DNA of 12,934 nt, from assembly GCA_903919215.1 (NCBI GenBank), contig CAIXHI010000491.1:1-12934 (forward strand), written 5' to 3'. The notes beneath the pieces were generated by a model that saw only the letters and a program-made list of their open reading frames with translations, was not told the origin of the DNA and did no database searches. Each line of letters begins with the position of its first letter. Positions within the stretch are counted from its first letter, which is position 1. Below are positions 8,015 to 12,934 of this stretch, piece after piece. A program made the position numbers and the translations under genes. This DNA is from an uncultured Acidimicrobiaceae bacterium (lineage in GTDB: Bacteria > Actinomycetota > Acidimicrobiia > Acidimicrobiales > Ilumatobacteraceae).

Positions 8015-9061
8015 TCAGCGGTGTGGCGCGGTGCGTCTGGCGTCTGCGACGAGGTGCCGGTAGGCGACATCGCTGATGCGGCGCTTGAGCGCGCGGAGCG
8101 CCTTCTTGGGTCGCATCCCTTCTTCGCGTTTGCGGTCGTAGAACGCCCGGCCGGGGCTGTGCGCGTGGCGCAGTTGTGTGACGGCGGCGATGTGGATCGC
8201 ATGGTTCATCGCCCGGTTCCCGCGATGCGACAGCCGCCACACCTCAGGCTTGTCGGTGCCCGACGAGAACTCGACCGGGGCGGTGCCGTTGTAGGCGGCG
8301 AAGCGGTCCGCGTTCGCGAACCGGGCCGGGTTACCGGTGTGACCGATCAACGTCGCGGCGATCACGTCGCCGACGCCGAAGATCTCGGTGAGCGTGGTCC
8401 CTGACGCTTGGACCGCGTCATGGATCCGGGCCAACGAACGACGCCGTTGCTCGTTCACCCACGCCAGATCGGCGACCATGTCGCGTGCCACACGGACCCG
8501 TTCGGCAGTGACCGCGGTGGTGATCTCGACCTGATCGAGCAGCGCTGAGGCTTGTGCGACAACGACTTGCTTGGTCAAACCGCCCGGCACCACCTCGCAC
8601 ATCAACGCGTGCAGACGACACGCGGTCTTGTTGAACGACCGGGCCAGCTGGGTGTGCCGACGCGACAACAACCGCAAGATCGTCGCGTGGTCCTCGACGC
8701 GCACCACGATCGGCGACCGGGTGTGCAACGCCGCCAACGCGACCGAGTACGCGTCGTTCGGGTCGTTCTTGTTCGACTTCCCCGAGCTCAACACCCGCAC
8801 CCGCGACGCGAGCACCGCAGGAATGTCGATCACCGACTCACCCGCGGCCAAGAGCTGCTGCGCGAGCAGATAGCCCATGCCGCCGGCGGACTCGATCGCC
8901 CACGTCCGACACGGGTCATCGAGCCCGTCAGCCCACGCGACCAACTCGCCCACCTGACCATTCCTCGCAGGCACCATCCGAGTGCCCAACACGTCCGCGT
9001 TCTTGCTCAACGCCACCGCGGTATGGCTCCGCTTGTGCGGATCGATTCCGATCATGACCAT
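8015..9061 (-). CDS. IS110-family transposase (DEDD recombinase)
   Basis: 348 aa, the usual length for the family. Seen: an N-terminal RuvC-like DEDD domain with IGIDPHK (Asp7), AIESAGG (Glu57) and KNDPNDA (Asp100 and Asp103), whose spacing fits the known acidic tetrad of IS110 enzymes; a central coiled region; and a C-terminal Transposase_20 domain with IFGVGDVIAATLIGHTG, APVEFSSG (Ser266/Ser267, where the family's catalytic serine is expected) and RLSHRGNRAMNHAI. Start: ATG 9061 has GGAG 7 nt upstream; ATG 9055 is an in-frame alternative. Known: IS110 transposases excise and integrate a circular intermediate, and the IS621 type is guided by a bridge RNA encoded in the non-coding end. The gene lies between two divergent toxin/HTH modules and on the same strand as the left one. 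All catalytic residues are present, so it looks functional. Confidence 0.96.
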   Translation of the reverse strand: MVMIGIDPHKRSHTAVALSKNADVLGTRMVPARNGQVGELVAWADGLDDPCRTWAIESAGGMGYLLAQQLLAAGESVIDIPAVLASRVRVLSSGKSNKNDPNDAYSVALAALHTRSPIVVRVEDHATILRLLSRRHTQLARSFNKTACRLHALMCEVVPGGLTKQVVVAQASALLDQVEITTAVTAERVRVARDMVADLAWVNEQRRRSLARIHDAVQASGTTLTEIFGVGDVIAATLIGHTGNPARFANADRFAAYNGTAPVEFSSGTDKPEVWRLSHRGNRAMNHAIHIAAVTQLRHAHSPGRAFYDRKREEGMRPKKALRALKRRISDVAYRHLVADARRTAPHR

Positions 9062-9236
9062 CGTGCTTCTCCGTTCCTCGAGTGGGAACCGCGGTGGGCA
9101 CTCCTGATTTCAAGATGCGAGCTGCTGCCCTCTTTCGAACCACACCACGGCAGGTTCCGGCGGTCGCACAACTCGATAGGAAGCCAGACCAGCGAACCGG
9201 ACGGCAGGCAGTTAGAGAGCAACAACCACCGGAACC
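8015..9236 (-). mobile_element. IS110-family insertion sequence (minimal extent; ends not resolved)
   Basis: The element comprises one transposase gene and the structured non-coding stretch upstream of it. IS110 elements move as circles without long terminal inverted repeats and usually leave no clear target duplication, so the ends cannot be set from this sequence alone. The true left end should lie between 9236 and the right toxin promoter (about 9310), the true right end between about 7863 and 8014. The intact reading frame and ribosome-binding site suggest the element is recent and possibly active. Confidence 0.8.
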
Positions 9237-9260
9237 CCGACGCTACGAGAACCCCGCAGC
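9062..9260 (-). ncRNA. Candidate bridge RNA region of the IS110 element
   Basis: This is non-coding DNA upstream of the transposase, where IS110-group elements encode the bridge RNA. Seen: 9226-9236 and 9153-9163 form an 11-bp stem when transcribed on the minus strand (one G-U pair), enclosing 62 nt. A smaller nested palindrome, GAGTG/CACTC around ACCGCGGT, lies at about 9079-9103 next to the start codon. No protein-like frame was found. The stem fits an RNA with large internal loops; which bases bind donor and target DNA cannot be told without element ends and other copies. RNA ends are approximate. Confidence 0.4.
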
Positions 9261-9314
9261 ACCACCCACCACACAATCAGGCAGGTATGGCGCGGGTGTG
9301 GCACAACGAGCACG

Positions 9315-9332
9315 CATCAAGATAAGTTGACG
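9315..9332. promoter_or_regulatory. Operator-like site and -10 box of the right module
   Basis: CATCAA (9315-9320), six bases, then TTGACG (9327-9332) form an imperfect inverted repeat with the arm spacing of the palindrome before the left module. The TAAGTT at 9323-9328 inside it can serve as a -10 box and ends 6 nt before the GTG at 9335, the same distance as on the left. No good -35 box is visible. A bound repressor would cover the -10 box. Confidence 0.45.
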
Positions 9333-9334
9333 TC

Positions 9335-9556
9335 GTGGAACCGGTGATCATCGCCAGCGCACGCAAGCACGGCGTACATGACGGCGACATCCTCCACGCC
9401 TACCGCCACCCGACACGAGTCCTTCAACTCGACGACCTTGTCATGCTGATCGGTCCCAGTCAGTCGGGCCAACTTCTCGAGATCGGCGTGAGCCGCGCCG
9501 AAGGAATCGACTTCATCATCCACGCCATGCCCGCACGGGCGAAGTTCATCAGGTGA
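9335..9556 (+). CDS. BrnT/RelE-like small protein, putative toxin (right module)
   Basis: 73 aa. Seen: ARKHGV at 9-14, HA-x-RH at 21-25, LIGPS at 38-42, LEIGV at 48-52 and IIHAMPARAKF at 61-71. It is a clear paralogue of the left protein (7119-7355), sharing the same blocks in the same order, with differences mostly at the N-terminus and in the linkers. The ungapped match from IGPS to the MPAR motif, with identical key residues in two diverged copies, suggests a conserved active surface containing Arg, His and Lys, as expected of a RelE-superfamily RNase; that activity is inference. The start is GTG 9335 with no ribosome-binding site and a -10-like box 6 nt before it, so leaderless translation is likely. 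Its TGA overlaps the GTG of the HTH gene by 4 nt. The protein lacks the basic KGWWRK tail of the left copy. Confidence 0.72.
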   Translation: MEPVIIASARKHGVHDGDILHAYRHPTRVLQLDDLVMLIGPSQSGQLLEIGVSRAEGIDFIIHAMPARAKFIR

Positions 9557-9834
9557 CCACCATGCCCCGTTCAATCCAAGACATCCTCGACCACGCCGAC
9601 GAACTGACCAAGCGCTTCGAAGACTTCGACCCGGATCACGCCGACGAGATCCCCGTCGAGGAGTACCTCCTTCAGCGCGCCGTCGTCGCTCGAGCTCGCA
9701 GCGAACAGCAACTGATCGACACCGTGGTCAACGCCCGCACCGCCGGCCTGTCCTGGCAGAAGATCGGCGCCCTCCTCGGCACCTCAGCCCAGGCTGCCCA
9801 GCAGCGCTACGGCACCGTCGTAGAAGCCACCTGA
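9553..9834 (+). CDS. Small helix-turn-helix protein, putative antitoxin (right module)
   Basis: 93 aa, GTG start overlapping the toxin stop by 4 nt, hence translational coupling. ATG 9562 is an in-frame alternative three codons later. Seen: an acidic N-terminal half (ERFEDFDPDHADEIP-like stretch at about 21-34), a helix at 38-63, and a C-terminal helix-turn-helix, LSWQKIGALLGTSAQAAQQRY at 66-86. That helix-turn-helix matches the left HTH protein closely, while the N-terminal parts differ. Inference: an antitoxin and autorepressor whose acidic N-terminal part could mask the basic toxin, with the conserved DNA-binding part explaining the similar sites before both modules. No other gene follows in the operon; terminator-like hairpins lie 100-170 nt downstream. 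The family name is not known to me. Confidence 0.75.
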   Translation: MTTMPRSIQDILDHADELTKRFEDFDPDHADEIPVEEYLLQRAVVARARSEQQLIDTVVNARTAGLSWQKIGALLGTSAQAAQQRYGTVVEAT

Positions 9835-9934
9835 CGACCGGGCATATGGCGCTCCTGTGCAAGTGGCTGTCAACACGCACCGGCGGAGCGATGCCGTGTG
9901 AACGAACGCCGATTTGCGTGTGAAAGACCGAGCG

Positions 9935-9980
9935 AGCCTGTTGCTGGACTACCCCTCTGAACAGGGCTTTCATCTATTTC
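9935..9980 (+). terminator. Terminator-like hairpin after the right module
   Basis: AGCCTGTT (9935-9942) pairs with AACAGGGCT (9960-9968) with one bulged G around a 17-nt loop, followed by the T-rich TTTCATCTATTT. It stands about 100 nt after the HTH stop codon on the same strand. The large loop and interrupted T-run make it a weak candidate. Confidence 0.35.
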
Positions 9981-10108
9981 GCGAACACCCGACTCTGTAA
10001 GAACGAGGCGTCCGGCACCCAGCCGGGCGCCTCGCTCGCGTCCAGGGCCACCTCGATGCCCCTGACCTGGGCGAAGTCCAGAGTGACGCGGGCGACAAAG
10101 TCAGAGTG
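9974..10108 (-). pseudogene. Possible 3' remnant of a minus-strand gene
   Basis: One minus-strand frame ending at TAG 9974 reads as plausible protein, with DFVARVTLDFAQVRG, then IEVALDASEAPGWVPDASF and SRVFAK at the end, and shows the strong G/C preference at third codon positions seen in real genes of this window. There is no start codon before the frame runs into the antisense of the acyl-CoA dehydrogenase gene, so at most a truncated C-terminus remains. The family is not recognised. Chance coding-like composition is a serious alternative. Confidence 0.22.
10005..10033. terminator. Compact GC-rich hairpin
   Basis: GAGGCG-T-CCGGC and GCCGG-G-CGCCTC form a 12-bp stem with one T/G position and a 5-nt ACCCA loop. 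There is no T-run after it on either strand. It may act as a terminator or transcript-stabilising structure between the right module and the acyl-CoA operon. It overlaps the possible minus-strand remnant, in which case the symmetry may be accidental. Confidence 0.35.
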
Positions 10109-10116
10109 TACTCTGT
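10103..10116. promoter_or_regulatory. Palindrome in the acyl-CoA operon promoter region
   Basis: CAGAGT-GT-ACTCTG has perfect 6-bp arms and lies 77 nt before the acyl-CoA dehydrogenase start. It contains TACTCT (10110-10115), a possible -10 box; TGACGC at 10085-10090 is a weak -35 at 19 nt spacing. A repressor bound here would block initiation, as for TetR-type control of beta-oxidation operons. A further hairpin, GTGCCC/GGGCAC at 10155-10172, lies in the presumed leader just before the AAGGGA ribosome-binding sequence. Confidence 0.4.
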
Positions 10117-10192
10117 GCCTCGGTCGTGTGAGTGAGGTCGCTCCGCGAGGGTCGGTGCCCGCCGATGGGCACAGAAGGGAACAGCGAAGCGC

Positions 10193-11368
10193 ATGGATCT
10201 GATGCCGACGGCGAGTGAAGAGGCGTTCCGGAGCGCCGCCCGAGCGTGGCTCGCGGTCAACGTGCCCGATCAGCCGCGCCCCACCGAAGTCTCGGCTGCG
10301 GCGGCATACGACGTGGCCTGGCAACGCAAGCTCTTCGACCACGGCTGGGCCGGAGTGTCCTGGCCGAAGGAACACGGTGGCCTCGGGCTGTCGCTCACTG
10401 AGCAGGTGGTGTGGTTCGAGGAATCGACCCGTGCCCGTGCTCCGCAGCCGGGTGCCAACTTCATCGGACTCAGTCATGCGGGCCCGACGCTGATCGCACT
10501 GGCCAGCGAGGAGCAGAAAGCCCATCACCTGCCGCGGATCCTGCGTGCCGACTCGATCTGGTGTCAGGGATTCTCCGAACCCAACGCCGGATCCGACCTC
10601 GCTGGGCTGCGCACCCGAGCAGTCGTCGACGGCAACGAACTCGTGGTCACCGGCCAGAAGGTCTGGACCAGCTTCGCCGTGCACGCGCAGTACCAGGAAC
10701 TCTTGGTGCGCACCAGCTCAGAGGGTGACAAGCACCGAGGCATCTCGTGGGTGATCGGCGACATGCGGCTTCCCGGGATCGAAATCCGCCCCATCGTCAC
10801 CATGGATCAGATGGCGCACTTCTGCGAAGTCTTCTACAACGATGTTCGGATCCCGATCGAGAACGTCGTGGGCGGACTCAACAACGGCTGGGCGGTGGCC
10901 CTCGCCAACCTCGGCTTCGAGCGGGCAACTGCGCTGACCGCGGCGCAGATCGAGTTGGCCCAACAGGTTGAAGACCTGATCATGCTGGCTCGCGAGACCA
11001 CCGACGCCTCCGGACGGGCGTTGATCGAGGACGACGACATCCGCCGCTGCCTGGCGCAGTGTCGAGCAGACGTGATGGCGCTCCGGGCGATGACGTACGG
11101 CATCGTCTCCCGGCTTGCCCGCGTTCCGATCCCAGGGCCCGAAGGGTCAATGGTGCGGCTCTACTTCACCCAACTCGTGCAGCGCGTGCAGCGCCTCGCG
11201 ATGGATGTGATCGCCGACGGCGCGCTCGACCTGGACTTCAAGGGCACGGAGGGACGCGACTGGGTGCGCAACTTCCTGCTCAGCTTCAAGGACACCATCT
11301 CGGGTGGCACGAAGGACATCCAACGCAACATCATCGCCGGACGCATCCTCGGACTTCCGCGAAGCTGA
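10193..11368 (+). CDS. Acyl-CoA dehydrogenase (FadE type)
   Basis: 391 aa, the normal length for the family. It is an FAD enzyme that introduces the alpha-beta double bond into acyl-CoA thioesters and passes electrons to an electron-transfer flavoprotein. Seen: N-terminal helical domain (1-120) with GWAGVSWPKEHGGLG; beta domain with CQGFSEPNAGSDLAGL (124-139) and KVWTS (156-160) for FAD and substrate; C-terminal helical domain ending SGGTKDIQRNIIAGRILGLPR. At the position of the catalytic Glu of medium-chain enzymes (the residue before GGT... that is, YEGT) there is Gly371. Glu243 in GFER sits where isovaleryl-CoA and long-chain dehydrogenases keep their base, so it may supply it. The start ATG 10193 follows AAGGGA with 12 nt spacing; ATG 10202 is an alternative. 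It is the first gene of an operon, with the synthetase starting one base after its stop. Substrate unknown; a branched, cyclic or steroid-derived acyl chain is possible. Confidence 0.94.
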   Translation: MDLMPTASEEAFRSAARAWLAVNVPDQPRPTEVSAAAAYDVAWQRKLFDHGWAGVSWPKEHGGLGLSLTEQVVWFEESTRARAPQPGANFIGLSHAGPTLIALASEEQKAHHLPRILRADSIWCQGFSEPNAGSDLAGLRTRAVVDGNELVVTGQKVWTSFAVHAQYQELLVRTSSEGDKHRGISWVIGDMRLPGIEIRPIVTMDQMAHFCEVFYNDVRIPIENVVGGLNNGWAVALANLGFERATALTAAQIELAQQVEDLIMLARETTDASGRALIEDDDIRRCLAQCRADVMALRAMTYGIVSRLARVPIPGPEGSMVRLYFTQLVQRVQRLAMDVIADGALDLDFKGTEGRDWVRNFLLSFKDTISGGTKDIQRNIIAGRILGLPRS

Positions 11369-11369
11369 C

Positions 11370-12934
11370 GTGCCGCGGATCACGCTTCCCACCGGACGTT
11401 GGCAGCCAGATGTTGCCGACGAGTACCGCCGGCTCGGTTTCCACAGCGACGGCGTGATCGCCGCCGAACTCGATCGCGCCCTGCGCAGCCGCCCGGATGC
11501 CGTGGCGTTGATCGACGACCGGTCGGCGATCACCTACCGCGAACTGCACGCTCGTAGTGCACGGGTCGCGAGCGGGTTGCGCGCCGCGGGCATCGTGGCC
11601 GGCGACGTGGTCGCGTGGCAGGCGCCGAACCGAATCGAGACGGTGGTGCTCACGTGGGCCTGCTGGACCGTCGGCGCGGTCGTCGCCCCGATCGTCTCGC
11701 TCTATCGGGAGAAGGAACTGTCGGAGATCCTGGCGATGGTCGAGCCGGCCGCAGTGGCCACCGTCGCGATGCATCGCGGACATGCGTTCGCTGAAACGTT
11801 CGACGATGTGTTGACCGAGCTCGGTTCGGCACCGGTGAAGATCCTTCTTGACGGAGCGCGCAGCGGCTGGACCACGTTCGCCGATCTCTGCGCGGCGCCG
11901 CCGTCCCTCACCGACTCACGAATCGCGGCCGACGACCCGGCCCTGGTGATCTTCACTTCCGGCACCACGTCGGGATCGAAGGGCGTTGTGCACAGCTCGC
12001 GCACGCTGCTCGCCGAGACCGCGCAGTTCGCCCGCGCGATCGACTGGGGGGTCGCCAGTGCGTCGCATGTCCCGACCCCGCTCGCTCACATCAGCGGCCT
12101 GCTGCGCGGCATCACGGCGCCGGTGCACACCACCAGCACTGCGGTCCTGCGAGAGCATTGGGACAGTGAGCGAGTCGTCGCCGACATGGCCGATCTCGGC
12201 ATCACCCACCCGGTCGCCCCGGCCAACCTCCTCGGCGAGCTCCTCGACGCATGGGAGGCTGCGGGTCGCCCGCCCCATCGCACGCGGCTGTTGACGACGA
12301 TGGGCACGTTGTCGATGCGGCAACGTGCAGAGTCGTACGGGTTCGTGGTCGGCAGCTCGTACGGGATGAGCGAGCTACCCACGATCTCGCTGCCCGACCC
12401 GAGCGACCCTCCCGATCGCCGCCACGGCTACTCCGGTCGGCTGTGCGCAGGCGTGGAGGCCCGGGTGCACCCCGACTCCGGCGAGCTCGAGGTTCGTGGG
12501 CCGGAACAGATGCTCGGCTACCTCGATCAGCTGCAGGACGACGCCGTGTGGACCGAAGATCTGTGGATACGAACGGGCGACATCGCCCAGATCGAGGACG
12601 GCTACGTTCGCGTCGTCGGTCGCATCAAGGACGTCATCAGCAGGGGCGGCGAGAAGATCTCGGCGGTCGAGGTGGAGGACTGCCTCATCGCACATCCAGC
12701 CATCACCGGCGTCGCTGTGGTGGCCGGCCCGCACCAGCGCCTCGGGGAAGTACCGGTGGCGTTCCTCACCATCGGGTCGGCCGAGCGACCCAGCGACGCG
12801 GTGCTCGTCGAGTTTCTCGATGCGGCGGGACTGGCGCGACACAAGGTGCCCGACCGGTGGATCGTCGTCGATGAACTGCCGCTCACCGCGAGCGGCAAGG
12901 TGCGCAAGCGCGACCTGGCGCTGCTCGCGGCCAC
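11370..12934 (+). CDS. AMP-forming acyl-CoA synthetase / AMP-dependent ligase (3' end outside window)
   Basis: 521 codons to the right edge. ANL-superfamily enzyme that activates a carboxylic acid as acyl-AMP, then transfers it to CoA. Seen: P-loop TSGTTSGSKG at 196-205; YGMSE at 331-335; RTGD with Asp404; VGRIKDVISRGGEKIS at 416-431 (hinge and A8 region); and LTASGKVRKRDL with catalytic Lys510. The edge falls 11 residues after that lysine, so only a short tail should be missing. Start: GTG 11370, one base after the TGA of the dehydrogenase gene, with no strong ribosome-binding site, so translation is probably coupled. The overall pattern resembles FadD and AliA (cyclohexanecarboxylate-CoA ligase) types, but specificity cannot be read from it. 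Together with the dehydrogenase it forms the first two steps of an acid-degradation route. Confidence 0.94.
   Translation, partial: MPRITLPTGRWQPDVADEYRRLGFHSDGVIAAELDRALRSRPDAVALIDDRSAITYRELHARSARVASGLRAAGIVAGDVVAWQAPNRIETVVLTWACWTVGAVVAPIVSLYREKELSEILAMVEPAAVATVAMHRGHAFAETFDDVLTELGSAPVKILLDGARSGWTTFADLCAAPPSLTDSRIAADDPALVIFTSGTTSGSKGVVHSSRTLLAETAQFARAIDWGVASASHVPTPLAHISGLLRGITAPVHTTSTAVLREHWDSERVVADMADLGITHPVAPANLLGELLDAWEAAGRPPHRTRLLTTMGTLSMRQRAESYGFVVGSSYGMSELPTISLPDPSDPPDRRHGYSGRLCAGVEARVHPDSGELEVRGPEQMLGYLDQLQDDAVWTEDLWIRTGDIAQIEDGYVRVVGRIKDVISRGGEKISAVEVEDCLIAHPAITGVAVVAGPHQRLGEVPVAFLTIGSAERPSDAVLVEFLDAAGLARHKVPDRWIVVDELPLTASGKVRKRDLALLAA

Larger units (their letters stand above)
9835..10192. 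other. Intergenic stretch between right module and acyl-CoA operon
   Basis: No complete gene was recognised here. Contents listed separately: a terminator-like hairpin, a possible minus-strand gene remnant, a compact GC-rich hairpin, and a palindrome before the acyl-CoA dehydrogenase gene. Also seen is a direct repeat CGTGTGAA at 9895-9902 and 9917-9924, 22 nt apart (about two helical turns), of unknown meaning. Confidence 0.55.

Noticed and set aside
7834..8202. Minus-strand frames running through the transposase 3' end into 7834
   Set aside because: Ser/Pro/Arg-rich translation in the wrong frame for the transposase and with no ribosome-binding site; looks like non-coding read-through.
7863..9310. 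Terminal inverted repeats or target duplication of the insertion sequence
   Set aside because: No matching ends were found by eye. This agrees with the IS110 family, which lacks classical terminal repeats, so exact ends were not claimed.
8552..9325. Plus-strand open frame of 257 codons opposite the transposase
   Set aside because: Antisense to the IS110 transposase and to its non-coding leader.
9974..10684. Minus-strand open frame of 236 codons overlapping the acyl-CoA dehydrogenase start
   Set aside because: Most of it is antisense to the dehydrogenase and its upstream region; only the last 40 codons look coding and are reported as a possible remnant.
1..12934. CRISPR array, tRNA or rRNA genes
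   Set aside because: No regularly spaced repeats, no cloverleaf pattern and no rRNA-like stretch were seen on either strand.

Overview
The window comes from a high-GC, actinobacterial-type chromosome. GTG starts are frequent, two genes look leaderless, and the gene set (FadE/FadD-type acyl-CoA genes, an HSD17B4-like SDR, a large alpha-2-macroglobulin lipoprotein) fits an Acidimicrobiia/Ilumatobacter-like actinobacterium. That lineage is an inference from gene style, since no rRNA or other marker is present.

Layout. (1) Positions 1-5426, minus strand: most of a giant alpha-2-macroglobulin-family lipoprotein. It has a lipobox at the N-terminus and runs off the left edge. The thioester motif expected in its C-terminal domain is replaced by Ser-Ser-Asp-Gly. 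(2) 5519-6412, minus: an SDR dehydrogenase of the fatty-acid/steroid beta-oxidation type, with a perfect 7-bp inverted repeat just upstream. (3) 6413-6861: no convincing gene, but one strong hairpin. (4) 6862-9834: an accessory island. Two paralogous two-gene modules, each a BrnT/RelE-like small protein followed by a helix-turn-helix protein with a 4-nt overlap, point away from each other. Between them lie an IS110-family transposase gene with a structured upstream region (candidate bridge RNA) and a broken, frameshifted membrane-protein gene. (5) 9835-10192: intergenic DNA with terminator-like hairpins, a possible gene remnant and a palindrome. (6) 10193-12934, plus: a two-gene catabolic operon of acyl-CoA dehydrogenase and AMP-forming acyl-CoA synthetase. 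The stop and start are one base apart, and the synthetase runs off the right edge just after its catalytic lysine.

How the parts work together. The synthetase would activate a carboxylic acid to its CoA thioester and the dehydrogenase would introduce the alpha-beta double bond. The SDR could serve a later 3-hydroxyacyl-CoA oxidation, but it is not in the same transcription unit. The substrate cannot be read from sequence. The most interesting part is the accessory island: the two small-protein/HTH modules look like a toxin-antitoxin family. Both carry GTG starts placed 6 nt after a -10-like box, and both have an upstream site of the form C(G/A)TCAA-N6-TTGACG, suggesting a shared autoregulatory operator.
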